The position numbers and the translations under genes were made by a program. The notes beneath the pieces were generated by a model, which made no database searches, had not been told where the DNA came from, and saw only the letters and a list, made by a program, of their open reading frames with translations. A stretch of 64,000 nucleotides of DNA from Cellulophaga algicola DSM 14237 (GTDB taxonomy: Bacteria; Bacteroidota; Bacteroidia; Flavobacteriales; Flavobacteriaceae): assembly GCF_000186265.1 (NCBI RefSeq), contig NC_014934.1:2108001-2172000 (forward strand), in the 5' to 3' direction. Below, in pieces: positions 45,057-55,295 of the stretch; the stretch's first letter is position 1, and each line of letters starts with the position of its first letter.

Positions 45057-45536
45057 ATGAAATTTTCAATAAGAGAAGCAAAAAAAGAAGACATGAGTCA
45101 AGTTTTATCCTTGATTAAAGAACTTGCCATCTTTGAAAAGGAGGAAAATGCCGTTGAAGTGACCTTAGAAGATTTAATTCGGGATGGTTTTGGGACAAAA
45201 ATACTGTTTCATTGTTTTGTTGCAGAGGTTGGTGCTAAAATTAAAGGAATGGCTTTAGTCTATAATAGATATTCTACATGGAAAGGACCTATTATTCATT
45301 TAGAAGATTTAATAGTTACGGAGGAGATGCGTGGAACAGGAATGGGTACTGCCTTATTAAATGAGGTAGTTAAGTATGGCCATGGTTTAGGTGTTAAAAG
45401 AATAAACTGGGAAGTTATAGATTGGAATGAACCTGCGGTAAAATTTTATGAAAGTAAAGGTGCAAATGTTATGCGCGATTGGGACGTGGTTCAATTAGAT
45501 GAAAATGGTATTAAAAATTATATTGCTAATATATGA
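45057..45536 (+). CDS. GNAT N-acetyltransferase, SSAT-like
   Basis: A 159-residue GNAT domain with LEDLIVTEEMRGTGMGTALLNEVV (acetyl-CoA loop RGTGMG) and INWEVIDWNEPAVKFYESKGA, close in form to spermidine/diamine acetyltransferases. Substrate not fixed. The ATG at 45057 is favoured over the GTG at 45054. Its stop overlaps the start of lysC by 4 nt. Confidence 0.85.
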   Translation: MKFSIREAKKEDMSQVLSLIKELAIFEKEENAVEVTLEDLIRDGFGTKILFHCFVAEVGAKIKGMALVYNRYSTWKGPIIHLEDLIVTEEMRGTGMGTALLNEVVKYGHGLGVKRINWEVIDWNEPAVKFYESKGANVMRDWDVVQLDENGIKNYIANI

Positions 45537-46783
45537 GAATTTTTAAGTTTGGAGGCGCATCTGTTAAAGATGCAGATGGAGTAAAAAATTTAGTGAGTGT
45601 TTTAGAGCAAGTAGGGTATGACCATACTTTAGTTGTAGTTTCTGCAATGGGGAAAACAACCAATGCAATGGAAACTGTTGTGACTAATTACTTTAAAGAT
45701 AAATCAGAAGTTGCTTCTGCAATACAAGATGTCCTTAAGTATCATAATGATATTTTAATGGACTTGTTTGAAAATGATAAGCATCCAATATTTAAACAAA
45801 TAAAAGATTTGTTTGATGAAGTTCAAGGTTTTTTAGCTTGGAATAAATCTCCAAAACATAGCTTTGTATACGATCAAGTAATCGGATATGGAGAATTAGT
45901 TTCTACTACTATTTTAAGTGCTTATTTAAATGAAGTAGGTATTATAAATACATGGTTAGATGTTCGTGATTATATTAAAACGAATGATAATTATAGAGAT
46001 GCAGCCATTAATTGGGAGAAGACGCAAGAAAATATTACAAAAGGAATAGATAAAAGTAAATTATACATTACACAAGGGTTTATAGGTAGTGATGATAATA
46101 ATTTTACGACAACATTAGGGAGAGAAGGGTCCGATTATTCTGCTGCAATTTTAGCCTATTGTTTAAACGCTACTGCAGTAACTATTTGGAAAGATGTTCC
46201 TGGGGTGCTAAATGCAGATCCAAGGTATTTTGATAATGCTCAATTGTTAAATCAAATTTCATATAGAGAAGCTATTGAGTTGGCTTTTTATGGAGCGTCT
46301 GTAATTCACCCTAAAACATTACAGCCTTTACAGCGCAAAGAAATTCCATTACTTGTAAAGTCGTTTTTAGAACCTAAGAATGCTGGAACTACAGTTGGTA
46401 AAGGCGTAGGTATAGAACCTAAAGTGCCTTGTTTTATCGTGAAAAAGAATCAAGTTTTAATGAAATTATCTTCCTTAGATTTTTCATTTATTGTAGAAGA
46501 TAGTATTAGTGAACTTTTTAAACTTTTACACGATCATAAAATGAAGGTTGATCTAATTCAAAATTCTGCAATTAGTTTTTCAGTTTGCGTAGAAAATAAA
46601 TACGGTAGATTGAATGAATTACTTGAAATTTTGAAAAGAAAGTTTAAAGTAAATCATCAAGAAGATGTTTCCCTGTATACGATTCGCCATTTTGATACAG
46701 AAGCAATAACATCACTGCAAAATGGAAAAGAAATTTTATTAGAACAGCGTGGTAAAGAAACAGTACAGTTAGTTGTTAAGTAA
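45533..46783 (+). CDS. lysC: aspartate kinase
   Basis: A 416-residue monofunctional aspartate kinase, the entry to lysine, threonine and methionine biosynthesis. It has the N-terminal FKFGGASV, TTLGREGSDYSAAI (substrate region), and C-terminal ACT-type regulatory segments (LSSLDFSFIVEDSISELFKLL). It is not fused to homoserine dehydrogenase. Coupled by a 4-nt overlap with the GNAT gene upstream. Confidence 0.92.
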   Translation: MRIFKFGGASVKDADGVKNLVSVLEQVGYDHTLVVVSAMGKTTNAMETVVTNYFKDKSEVASAIQDVLKYHNDILMDLFENDKHPIFKQIKDLFDEVQGFLAWNKSPKHSFVYDQVIGYGELVSTTILSAYLNEVGIINTWLDVRDYIKTNDNYRDAAINWEKTQENITKGIDKSKLYITQGFIGSDDNNFTTTLGREGSDYSAAILAYCLNATAVTIWKDVPGVLNADPRYFDNAQLLNQISYREAIELAFYGASVIHPKTLQPLQRKEIPLLVKSFLEPKNAGTTVGKGVGIEPKVPCFIVKKNQVLMKLSSLDFSFIVEDSISELFKLLHDHKMKVDLIQNSAISFSVCVENKYGRLNELLEILKRKFKVNHQEDVSLYTIRHFDTEAITSLQNGKEILLEQRGKETVQLVVK

Positions 46784-46905
46784 TCTTTTGATAGTCCTTA
46801 CTAAACTTCAGTAAAAGGGTTCTTTTTTTTAAAAAAGAAATTAAAAGGTAAAAGCCAAGTAACGATTTTCCTATATTAGCATGCAGGAAAAATGGGTAAG
46901 ACAAT

Positions 46906-48744
46906 ATGGGTTTAGTAACCGCGAAGGAAGTTGCGAAAGCAATAAAGATTGATAAATATGGATTTTTAGGTACTTTTATAGGATGGGTTCTTATGAAAGT
47001 CACTAGAATATCAAGTATTAATCGTGTTTATGATAGTATTAAGCATTTAGAAGGCAAAGCTTATGCAGAGGCTATTATAAAACATTTTGAAATAGATTTT
47101 CAAATTCCTGAGGAGGACTTTAAAAGGTTGCCAAAAGAGGGAGCCTTTGTAACGGTATCTAATCATCCGCTTGGAGCTATAGATGGCATTATATTAATAA
47201 AACTGATGGCAGAATACCGTCCTGATTTTAAAATCATGACTAATTTTCTGTTACAACGTATGGAGCCAATTGTTCCATTTATAATTCCTGTAAATCCTTT
47301 TGAAACTAGGAAAGATGTTAAAAGTAGCTTGTCTGGATTTAAAACTGCATTGCAACATTTAAAAGACGGGCATCCGCTAAGTATCTTTCCTGCTGGAGAG
47401 GTATCAACTTTAAAAGATGACAAACTTCTTGTTGATAAACCCTGGGAAGGGGCAGCTTTAAAACTTATTCGCAAAGCAGAAGTGCCTGTTGTTCCCATAT
47501 ATTTCCATGCAAGAAATAGCCGCTTGTTTTATCGTTTAGCGAAGTTAAACGGTGTATTTAGAACTGCAAAAATACCTTCGGAAGTTTTTACTCAAAGAAA
47601 CCGACCTATAAAAATTAGAATAGGACAGCCCATATCTGTCAAAACTCAGAAAGAACAAATTACCCTAGAAGAGTATACGGATTTGCTTCGTAGAAAAACA
47701 TATATGCTTTCAAATGCCTATGAAAAAGAAGGGTTTACAGAACGAATTAGAGAGCAAATACCAACTTCTTTAAAATTACCAAAAGCACCTCGTAAAATTG
47801 CTTCAGCGATTAGTCCTGAAATAATAGAAGAAGAGATCTTAAAACTTAGAGAAAAGGGCTGTAGATTATTGCAGAGTAAAAATTATGAAGTTTTCTTGGC
47901 AGTGGAAAATGATATGCCAAATATCTTACAAGAAATTGGAAGACAGCGAGAAGTTACTTTTAGAGCCATAGGAGAGGGGACAAACAATTCTATTGACCTT
48001 GATCAATTTGATGCGTATTATCATCATTTATTTTTATGGGATGAACAAGAGAAAGCTATAGTTGGTGCCTATAGAATGGGCTTAGGGTCTGAGATTTTTA
48101 AAGCGTATGGTATTGATGGGTTTTACCTTCAGGATTTGTTTAGGGTAGAGCCAGAGCTTTATCCTATGATGAGTGAATCTATTGAAATGGGTAGGGCATA
48201 TATCGTAAAAGAATACCAGCAAAAACCTATGCCATTATTTTTACTTTGGAAAGGTATTGTTCATACGACATTACGTTTTCCAGAACATAAGTATTTAATA
48301 GGAGGTGTAAGTATAAGCAATCAGTTCTCTAACTTTTCAAAATCCTTGATGATTGAGTTCATGAAGTCTAATTATTGGGATCCGTATGTAGCGCAATATA
48401 TTAGGCCTAAAAAAGAATTTAAAGTAAAACTTAAAGATGCAGATAAAGAGTTTGTTTTTGATGAAACTCAAGCAGATTTAAATAAGTTCGATAAATTAAT
48501 TGATGAGGTAGAGCCAGGAAGTTTACGTCTCCCCGTTTTGATAAAAAAATACATAAAGCAGAATGCTAAAGTGGTTGCTTTTAATGTAGACCCACTGTTT
48601 AATAATTCAGTAGATGGGTTAATGTATATAAAAATAGCGGACTTGCCAGAAGATACGGTTAAACCAGTAATGGAAGAGTTTCAGGCAGAATTAGAGCGTA
48701 AAATGGCTGCAGGACAGGATGCTACTGCTACAGATTCAGAATAA
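46906..48744 (+). CDS. bifunctional acyltransferase, OlsF-like (amino lipid synthase)
   Basis: A 612-residue fusion. The N-terminal half is a PlsC-type lysophospholipid O-acyltransferase with SNHPLGAIDG (His87, Asp93; one residue wider than the classical HX4D) and a later IFPAGEVST. The C-terminal half resembles the OlsB N-acyltransferase (GRQREVTFRAIGEGTNNSID, YRMGLGSEIF, LQDLFRVEPEL). Fused proteins of this kind make ornithine or glycine lipids in Flavobacterium and Serratia. Which amino acid is used here cannot be read from the sequence. Confidence 0.85.
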   Translation: MGLVTAKEVAKAIKIDKYGFLGTFIGWVLMKVTRISSINRVYDSIKHLEGKAYAEAIIKHFEIDFQIPEEDFKRLPKEGAFVTVSNHPLGAIDGIILIKLMAEYRPDFKIMTNFLLQRMEPIVPFIIPVNPFETRKDVKSSLSGFKTALQHLKDGHPLSIFPAGEVSTLKDDKLLVDKPWEGAALKLIRKAEVPVVPIYFHARNSRLFYRLAKLNGVFRTAKIPSEVFTQRNRPIKIRIGQPISVKTQKEQITLEEYTDLLRRKTYMLSNAYEKEGFTERIREQIPTSLKLPKAPRKIASAISPEIIEEEILKLREKGCRLLQSKNYEVFLAVENDMPNILQEIGRQREVTFRAIGEGTNNSIDLDQFDAYYHHLFLWDEQEKAIVGAYRMGLGSEIFKAYGIDGFYLQDLFRVEPELYPMMSESIEMGRAYIVKEYQQKPMPLFLLWKGIVHTTLRFPEHKYLIGGVSISNQFSNFSKSLMIEFMKSNYWDPYVAQYIRPKKEFKVKLKDADKEFVFDETQADLNKFDKLIDEVEPGSLRLPVLIKKYIKQNAKVVAFNVDPLFNNSVDGLMYIKIADLPEDTVKPVMEEFQAELERKMAAGQDATATDSE

Positions 48745-48768
48745 TAAAACCTTACTATTTGTAAATAA

Positions 48769-48798
48769 AAAAAGCCAAATATTATGATTTGGCTTTTT
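48769..48798. terminator. bidirectional terminator after the acyltransferase gene
   Basis: A 12-bp stem (48769-48780 with 48787-48798) around a 6-nt loop, with A-rich and T-rich sides, between the plus gene ending at 48744 and the minus gene ending at 48822. Confidence 0.88.
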
Positions 48799-48821
48799 GC
48801 TTTTTAATTATCAATGGTTGC

Positions 48822-49172
48822 TTAGAACCAAGGCTTTCTACCTACTTGGTATGTATTGTAAAATTCTTCATCAGATTTTGTTAAGTAGATGATTCCTTCA
48901 ACAAAACCAACAAGACCTGCAAATCCGCAAGTTACTATGGTTGCGATAATTTGAATGATACCTTCTTTTTGGTATCCCAATATAAATTTATGTACGCCTA
49001 AGTATCCTAATAATAAGGCCAATACTCCGGCAAGTACCTTTTTGTTCTCTTCTCCTGCAGAAACTCCAGATAGCGCTTCTTGTGCTCCATTGGCAAATTC
49101 ATTTGCAGTTTTGTTTGCATTATCTGCAAAGTCATTTGTATTGTCTCCTAAATCTTTTTGTTCTTCTGACAT
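48822..49172 (-). CDS. TM2 domain protein
   Basis: A 116-residue protein. The first 45 residues are a hydrophilic Asn/Ala-rich region; the rest is a TM2 domain: LAGVLALLLGYLGVHKFILGYQKEGIIQIIATIVTCGFAGLVGFVEGIIYL, given here as residues about 46-97, two helices joined by a short loop with a helix-breaking DRF-like variant (HKFILGY). Role unknown. Confidence 0.85.
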   Translation of the reverse strand: MSEEQKDLGDNTNDFADNANKTANEFANGAQEALSGVSAGEENKKVLAGVLALLLGYLGVHKFILGYQKEGIIQIIATIVTCGFAGLVGFVEGIIYLTKSDEEFYNTYQVGRKPWF

Positions 49173-49227
49173 TGGTTGAATTGTTATTTGTTGTTAAACT
49201 GGTCTAAATGTAGCAATAATTTCTAAA

Positions 49228-49614
49228 TCAAAGAAATGCAGCGTCTATTGGTTCCCAGAGTTCTATTTTATTTCCGTCTGGATCAAGAATCCATCCAAAT
49301 TTTCCATACTCAAATTCTTGAATTTCACCTACAATTGTTACGCCTTCTTCTTTCAAAACTGCAATCAATTCTACTAAATTTTCTACCCTGAAATTCATCA
49401 TGAAAGATGATTTACTAGGTTCGTAATAGTCCGTGTCTTGATTCATTGGGCTCCATTGCGTACTGCAATCTTTGCCTTCTTTATCTTTCCACCAAAAAGT
49501 GCAGCCGTATTGATCTGTGTTTAATCCCAAATGGTTGTTGTACCATTTTTTAATGGCATCTGGGTTTTTTGTTTTGAAAAAAAATCCACCTAAACCTGTA
49601 ACTCTATTTTTCAT
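49228..49614 (-). CDS. VOC (glyoxalase-like) family protein
   Basis: A 128-residue vicinal-oxygen-chelate domain with paired beta-alpha-beta-beta-beta units: GGFFFKTKNPDAIKKWYNNHLGL, MNFRVENLVELIAVLKEEGV, and a C-terminal FGWILDPDGNKIELWEP with the metal-binding Glu. It could be a dioxygenase, lyase or resistance-type protein; not decidable. Confidence 0.82.
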   Translation of the reverse strand: MKNRVTGLGGFFFKTKNPDAIKKWYNNHLGLNTDQYGCTFWWKDKEGKDCSTQWSPMNQDTDYYEPSKSSFMMNFRVENLVELIAVLKEEGVTIVGEIQEFEYGKFGWILDPDGNKIELWEPIDAAFL

Positions 49615-49699
49615 TCTTGATTGTTTTTTAGAGCTTCACTCTAGAATGCTCTTTTGCTAATAGTATATATAGGTCTAGAAATTTTGTTTCTAAAACAAT

Positions 49700-50641
49700 C
49701 TAAACGCTAAATTTGGCCTTAATTTTATCTACTACCGTTTGTGCTAGTTTTATTTTGCTTTCTACTGTCCACCCACCAACATGTGGTGTTAAAATAACAT
49801 TCTGTGCTTCGATTAAGTATTTAAAAGCTTCAGGTAATTCTTTTTCTGTAAACATATTTTCAAAAGATGTTTTTTCATATTCTAAAACATCGAGTCCAGC
49901 ACCTAAAATTTTACCGCTTTTTAATCCATCAACCAAATCTTGTGTTACTATACATTTGCCTCTTGCGGTGTTCAATATCCAAATGTTTTTACTAAAGCCA
50001 TCGATAAATTCTTTGTTTATCATATTTATGGTACTTGGTGTTTGGGGTACGTGAAGACTAATGACATCACATTTTTGTTTAATTTCCATAATACCAACTT
50101 GGCGTGCGTTTTCATCATCGATACCGCCTTTAATATCGTAGCAAAGTACTTCTACATCAAAACCTCTGAGTTTTTTAGCAAAAGCTTTTCCCATATTTCC
50201 GTACCCAATAATGCCAACAGTTTTACCGTCTAGTTCTATTCCACGGTTTCCTTCTCTATCCCATTTACCGTGTCTTACCTCTTGGTCTGCTTTATTTAAA
50301 TTGTTGAAAAGAGATAAAAGCATTCCTAGAGTATGTTCTCCTACAGCATTCCTATTGCCTTCTGGAGCTGCAGCTAAGAAGATTCCCCTATCCTTTGCAT
50401 AATCGGTGTCTATATTTTCTAATCCAGCACCTAGTCTTCCTATAAATTTTAAATTGGTAGCTTTTTCTAAAAATTTGTGATCAAGACTAAATCTACTTCG
50501 GATAATAATACCGTCATAGGTATGAATCTTAGCTTCTATTTGCTCTTTGCTTGAGGTGTAATCTTCATCATTTATAAAACCTAATTCATTAAACTGTTCA
50601 ATAATTAAAGGATGATTCACATCTAAATGTAATACGCGCAT
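49700..50641 (-). CDS. D-2-hydroxyacid (phosphoglycerate) dehydrogenase
   Basis: A 313-residue NAD-dependent dehydrogenase. Catalytic-domain GRLGAGLENIDTDYAK, NAD-binding GIIGYGNMGKAFAKKL, HVPQTPSTINMIN, the substrate Arg in LNTARGK, and the catalytic HVGGW. It could be 3-phosphoglycerate dehydrogenase, the first step of serine synthesis, but no serine operon genes lie beside it, so the exact substrate is uncertain. Confidence 0.85.
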   Translation of the reverse strand: MRVLHLDVNHPLIIEQFNELGFINDEDYTSSKEQIEAKIHTYDGIIIRSRFSLDHKFLEKATNLKFIGRLGAGLENIDTDYAKDRGIFLAAAPEGNRNAVGEHTLGMLLSLFNNLNKADQEVRHGKWDREGNRGIELDGKTVGIIGYGNMGKAFAKKLRGFDVEVLCYDIKGGIDDENARQVGIMEIKQKCDVISLHVPQTPSTINMINKEFIDGFSKNIWILNTARGKCIVTQDLVDGLKSGKILGAGLDVLEYEKTSFENMFTEKELPEAFKYLIEAQNVILTPHVGGWTVESKIKLAQTVVDKIKAKFSV

Positions 50642-50779
50642 TTTTAATTTGGTTATAATTTTTAGTAATCAGTTTGGAATATTGTCTCTAGCTATATTTG
50701 GCAATTGCTGTCTCACTAGAATTTTATGACCTCAAAGTTGTATCATTTAAAATTGAGTATACTTTTATCTAACGATAAT

Positions 50780-51160
50780 TTAGTACATTTTATTTGGATT
50801 TGCAGATGTTTTAGGAATTTGCTGAATAGCATCCCAATGTTCGCAGATTTTACCTTGTTTGTCAAATCTAAAAAAATCCATGGTAACATATTCGTCATTA
50901 TCAGGCCAAACCTGATGAGAATGTAGTGCTACTAAATCGTCTTGAGCAATCGCTCTAACAAATTCTATAGACTTTTCGGGGTATTCATTTTGCATTCTTT
51001 CAAAATAGCTTATGAAACCATTTAATCCGTTTGCTACCGCAGGGTTGTGTTGTGTGTATTCTTTCCCTACATATTTTTCTATAGCAGCCTTGGGGTTTCC
51101 TTCATAAGCCATTTTGTAAAAGGCGATAGCATTTTTTTTATTATCCTCTATTGTGGTCAT
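50780..51160 (-). CDS. NTF2-like (SnoaL) protein
   Basis: A 126-residue cytoplasmic SnoaL-like domain: AIAFYKMAYEGNPKAAIEKYVGKEYTQHNPAVANG at the start, and HSHQVWPDNDEYVTMDFFRFDKQGKICEHWDAIQQIP at the end. The His-Asn pair and EHWD are typical of the SnoaL-like polyketide-cyclase group. No signal peptide, unlike the NTF2-like protein at 650. Function unknown. Confidence 0.82.
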   Translation of the reverse strand: MTTIEDNKKNAIAFYKMAYEGNPKAAIEKYVGKEYTQHNPAVANGLNGFISYFERMQNEYPEKSIEFVRAIAQDDLVALHSHQVWPDNDEYVTMDFFRFDKQGKICEHWDAIQQIPKTSANPNKMY

Positions 51161-51262
51161 TGCTCCTCTGGATTTATTGCTATTAAAAATAGCACATAGC
51201 GTTACAATATACGATAGTTTTAGCGTTGTTAAAAGTCTTGTTTACTAGTTGTTTATAATACT

Positions 51263-51306
51263 AATAGCCGAATCAAATCTGAATGGACAGACCTAATTCG
51301 GCTATT
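51263..51306. other. long stem-loop in the intergenic region
   Basis: An 11-bp stem (51263-51273 with 51296-51306) plus an inner 4-bp stem (TCTG 51278-51281 with CAGA 51288-51291) and a symmetric internal loop. It lies beyond the stop at 51386 on the minus strand but lacks a T run, so terminator status is uncertain. Confidence 0.45.
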
Positions 51307-51385
51307 TATGCTATTAATTTTAAGAGACTTCTATTGATCTCTTTAAGGTGTCTTAATTAATGCTTTTATAAGATGATTTAAAAAT

Positions 51386-52909
51386 TTATTTTTTCTTCAA
51401 CTCAAATAAATCTTTTCTGCGGTCTTTTAAGTTCTTTACACTACCAAATTGGTTAAGCTCTCTCAATAAATCAATATCTACATCACAGATCAATATCATT
51501 TCTGTATTAGGTGTAGCCTCTGCCTTTATACCGTTCGCAGGAAAAGAAAAATCGCAAGGTGTAAACACCATAGATTGTGCATATTGAATATCCATATTAT
51601 TTACACGTGGTAAATTCCCAACACTACCGGCTATAGCTACATAACATTCATTTTCTATGGCTCTCGCTTGTGCGCAATGACGGACTCTAGAATATCCATT
51701 TTGTGTATCGGTTAAAAATGGAACGAACAAAATATCCATACCGTCATCTGCAAGCAATCTACTTAGCTCAGGAAATTCAGAGTCATAGCAAATCAATATT
51801 CCTATTTTACCACAATCTGTATCAAATGTGCGTAATTCAGAGCCACCTTGCATACCCCATACTTTTGCTTCATCTGGAGTAACATGTAATTTTTCATAGC
51901 GTTCTGTAGTTCCATCTCTTTTACATAAATAACCCACATTATACAAGCGGTCATCTTTAATTTCAGGCATACTACCTGTAATGATATTGATGTTGTAGGA
52001 GATGGCCAATTCTGAGAATTTCTTAACTATTTCTGACGTATGTTTTGCCAGCTCTCTAATGGCATCAGATTCCTTTAGGTGGTTATTCTCCGCCATTAAA
52101 GGCGCATTGAAAAACTCGGGAAATAAAGCAAAATCTGAACGGTAACCGGAAACAGAATCAATAAAAAATTCTGCCTGTTGCATTAAATCTTCTAGGTTTT
52201 TATAGCTCCGCATTTGCCATTGAATAAGGCCTAAACGCACTACTTTTTTCTTAGTAGCTGCTTTTGTATTCGTTTTTTGGTAATAGATATTGTCCCATTC
52301 TAAAAGAACAGCATATTCATTAGACTGCGCATCTCCTTCAAGATAACCCTTCATGATTTTTGAGGGGTGAAAATCATTAGAAATTTGAAAGTTTAAAACC
52401 GGATCATGAATTTCTTTACGCCTAACGCTTTCTATGTATTGTTTAGGAGATAAATCATCTGAATATTTGTGGTAATTAGGAATACGACCTCCAAAGATTA
52501 TACCTCTTAAATTTTCTCTTTCGCAAAGTTCTTTACGATAGTCATATAAACGTCTTCCTAAACGTAAACCTCTAAATTCAGACTTAATAAATACTTCAAT
52601 GCCATATAGCACATCACCATCTTTTTTTAAGGTGTTGAAGGTATAGTTACCAGTGACTTCTCTATACGTGTGTGGTCTATCAAATTCTGCATAGTCTACT
52701 CGTAATGATAACGCGCAACCAGCTAAATTTCCATTAACTTTTATAACGACTTGACCTTGTGGGAAATCGTTTATTAATTTTTGAATTAATTCTTCTTTCC
52801 AATATGCATTCTCCATATTAGGATATGTTTCAATCATTGCAGATTTCAAGGCTTGATAATCGTCAATGGTTAAAAACTCTAATTCAATATTTTCTATATT
52901 TCTTATCAT
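51386..52909 (-). CDS. GNAT-nitrilase fusion protein
   Basis: A 507-residue two-domain protein. The N-terminal about 200 residues are a GNAT acetyltransferase (IEVFIKSEFRGLRLGRRLYDYRKELCE). Residues about 222-500 are a carbon-nitrogen hydrolase with the Glu-Lys-Cys triad: the Glu in ALFPEFFNAPL, Lys in YEKLHVTPDE and Cys in IGILICYDSEFPELSRLL. This fusion occurs in several Bacteroidota and Proteobacteria and is of unknown substrate. Confidence 0.9.
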   Translation of the reverse strand: MIRNIENIELEFLTIDDYQALKSAMIETYPNMENAYWKEELIQKLINDFPQGQVVIKVNGNLAGCALSLRVDYAEFDRPHTYREVTGNYTFNTLKKDGDVLYGIEVFIKSEFRGLRLGRRLYDYRKELCERENLRGIIFGGRIPNYHKYSDDLSPKQYIESVRRKEIHDPVLNFQISNDFHPSKIMKGYLEGDAQSNEYAVLLEWDNIYYQKTNTKAATKKKVVRLGLIQWQMRSYKNLEDLMQQAEFFIDSVSGYRSDFALFPEFFNAPLMAENNHLKESDAIRELAKHTSEIVKKFSELAISYNINIITGSMPEIKDDRLYNVGYLCKRDGTTERYEKLHVTPDEAKVWGMQGGSELRTFDTDCGKIGILICYDSEFPELSRLLADDGMDILFVPFLTDTQNGYSRVRHCAQARAIENECYVAIAGSVGNLPRVNNMDIQYAQSMVFTPCDFSFPANGIKAEATPNTEMILICDVDIDLLRELNQFGSVKNLKDRRKDLFELKKK

Positions 52910-53042
52910 AAGGCAAGCAATTATTGCGCAAAGATTACAACTTTTTTTAATAGTAATTATTAAAGATCTAAAAAATAATTTTATTTAAATAATTTCACTA
53001 TAAAATTAGTTGATGGTCTGACGCTTAAAGAGTTAATTGGTG

Positions 53043-54398
53043 TTAAAACCCTAGAAAAACTTTGGCTATAGAAAAGTAGATGAGAATACCTAGGACATCA
53101 TTACTTGTAGTTATAAATGGACCTGTGGCAATGGCAGGATCTATTCCTCGTTTGTTTAAGAAAATAGGGATAAATGTTCCGATTACTGCAGCGTTTACAA
53201 CCACAGTGACAAGAGCTATACCAATGGCAATAGATTCTAGGTATGTAGTTTTAAAACCAAAATGACTTATTATTAAAAATACAAAAGCTAGGGCTAAACC
53301 ATTTACAAGACCTAAAAGTAATTCTTTACCAAGCCTGCCCCAAATAGCTCCTTTTATGGTGTCGTTGGCTAGACCTTGCACTACAATAGCTGATGATTGG
53401 ACACCAACATTACCTGCAGTAGCTTGCATTAAAGGAATAAAGATTAATAAAACAGGAAACTTAGTTAATGCTTCTTGAAAGCCACTAATGATACTTGCGG
53501 CTCCAAGTCCGCCCATCATACCAATTAATAACCAAGGCCAACGTGCTTTAGTTAATTCCCAAATACTATCATCTGCTTCTACATCTTTAGAAATACCCGC
53601 AGCCATTTGGTAATCTTTCTCTGCTTCTTCTCTTATAACATCTACAATATCATCAATAGTAATACGGCCAACTAAACGGCCTATTTCATCGATAACTGGA
53701 ATAGCTTCTAAATCATACTTAGACATTATTCTAGCTACTTCTTCGGGCTTTTCATTGACATTAACATGGTCTACTTTTGAGATGTAAACGTCTTTAATGT
53801 GCGTTTTTGTAGAGGTAGTTAATAAATCTTTTAAAGATAACCTGCCTTTTAATTTACCTTCATCATCCACTACGTAAATAGAATGAACACGGGTAACATT
53901 TTCTGCTTGTACACGCATTTCTTTAACGCAGGTAAGTACATTCCAGTTTTCATTTACTTTTACCAACTCTTTTGCCATTAAACCCCCAGCAGAATTTTCA
54001 TCGAAACGGAGAAGGTCTACAATGTCTTTAGCATGCTCTCTATCTTCTAACTTAGAGATAACTTGCTGAACCATCTCTTTTGGAAGCTCGCCAACAATAT
54101 CTGCAGCATCATCGGTATCTAACTCATCTAATTCTTTAGCAATTTCTTTGGCAGATAAATTTCCTAAAATACTTTCACGGACATCATCGTCTAATTCCGT
54201 AAGAATATCTGAAGTCTTATCACTATTTAGAAGCTTAATAATATATGTTGCTTCATCTTCATTTAACTCATTAATGATCTCAGCAATATCTGCATAGTGA
54301 ATGTCTTCTAAAAGCGATAGTAATGCACTATTGTTCTTAGTTTCGATAAAGTTCTCTATGTCGGTGATTAGCTCTTCAGTGAGTTTAAACGGTATCAT
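53043..54398 (-). CDS. mgtE: magnesium transporter MgtE
   Basis: A 451-residue MgtE: N-terminal superhelical domain (about 1-130), two CBS domains (about 130-260), and five transmembrane helices from about 285, including [18 protein letters not shown] and a [12 protein letters not shown]-type pore segment. It carries magnesium across the inner membrane, gated by the cytoplasmic domains. The start is taken at ATG 54398 ([10 protein letters not shown]); a longer frame to 54461 lies inside rsmA. It overlaps rsmA by 14 nt. Confidence 0.93.
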   Translation of the reverse strand: MIPFKLTEELITDIENFIETKNNSALLSLLEDIHYADIAEIINELNEDEATYIIKLLNSDKTSDILTELDDDVRESILGNLSAKEIAKELDELDTDDAADIVGELPKEMVQQVISKLEDREHAKDIVDLLRFDENSAGGLMAKELVKVNENWNVLTCVKEMRVQAENVTRVHSIYVVDDEGKLKGRLSLKDLLTTSTKTHIKDVYISKVDHVNVNEKPEEVARIMSKYDLEAIPVIDEIGRLVGRITIDDIVDVIREEAEKDYQMAAGISKDVEADDSIWELTKARWPWLLIGMMGGLGAASIISGFQEALTKFPVLLIFIPLMQATAGNVGVQSSAIVVQGLANDTIKGAIWGRLGKELLLGLVNGLALAFVFLIISHFGFKTTYLESIAIGIALVTVVVNAAVIGTFIPIFLNKRGIDPAIATGPFITTSNDVLGILIYFSIAKVFLGF

Positions 54399-55254
54399 TG
54401 TCAATCTTGTTTGTAAGTGAAATAAAGTCAGTAACAGATAGCTGTTCTGGTCTCTTGTCAAAGATAGTATCTTCTCTAAGACTATCAGAAAGGTTAAATG
54501 TTTTTAAACTGTTACGAATTGTTTTTCTACGCTGGCCAAAAGCCGCTTTTACGACTCTGTAGAGTGATTTTTCATTACAATCTAGCGTTTGGTTTTCTTT
54601 TCTCGTTAATCGTAAGACACCAGATTCTACTTTTGGTGGAGGATTAAAAACAGTAGGAGGAACCGTAAATAAATATTCAGCATCAAAAAATGCCTGTACT
54701 AAAACAGATAAGATTCCGTAGGTTTTACTGCCTTCTTTTTCACAAATACGCTGTGCTACTTCTTTCTGAAACATCCCTGAAAATTCTGGGACTAAATTTC
54801 GTATTTCTAGTAGTTTAAATACAATTTGGGTAGAAATATTGTAAGGAAAATTACCCGTTATCGCAAATTGTTCATCACCGAACAAAGTGCTAACATCATA
54901 TTTTAAAAAATCGGCTTCAATGACTTTAAACTCTTTTTTTCTGCCGATAAATTTTGGGTGTTCTAAAAGAAAGCTATCATTAAGATATACGATGGATTCT
55001 GAATCTAGATCCATGGCTACCAAGTTGATATCTTGCTCTAGTATATATTTGGTTAATACCCCAGTTCCAGGACCTATTTCAATAGCATTTTCATACCCTT
55101 TAAAAGTTAGTGTTTCTGCAATTTGTTTTGCAATGTCTTCGTCTTTTAAAAAGTGTTGTCCTAAATGTTTTTTGGCTTTTACCGGACTATTCTGTTTAGA
55201 CCCTTTTTGGGCATTAAACATTGCTTTGTTTTTCTTATATTCTTTCTGAGCCAT
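54385..55254 (-). CDS. rsmA: 16S rRNA (A1518/A1519) dimethyltransferase
   Basis: A 289-residue KsgA/RsmA enzyme that dimethylates two adenines at the 3' end of 16S rRNA. Seen are [17 protein letters not shown], the SAM motif [13 protein letters not shown], and the catalytic NFPYNIST (N-x-P-Y). The start gives an N-terminal extension of about 25 residues before the conserved beginning; Met12 is another possible start. Operon with mgtE. Confidence 0.95.
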   Translation of the reverse strand: MAQKEYKKNKAMFNAQKGSKQNSPVKAKKHLGQHFLKDEDIAKQIAETLTFKGYENAIEIGPGTGVLTKYILEQDINLVAMDLDSESIVYLNDSFLLEHPKFIGRKKEFKVIEADFLKYDVSTLFGDEQFAITGNFPYNISTQIVFKLLEIRNLVPEFSGMFQKEVAQRICEKEGSKTYGILSVLVQAFFDAEYLFTVPPTVFNPPPKVESGVLRLTRKENQTLDCNEKSLYRVVKAAFGQRRKTIRNSLKTFNLSDSLREDTIFDKRPEQLSVTDFISLTNKIDNDTV

Positions 55255-55295
55255 TTTTTAGACTTTTATTTGGGCTTTACCTAGCATCAAGCTTA

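Noticed and set aside
50692-50699. Plus-strand TATATTTG resembling a -7 promoter element
   Set aside because: No plus-strand gene follows; neighbouring genes are on the minus strand, so a chance match in A/T-rich DNA is likely.
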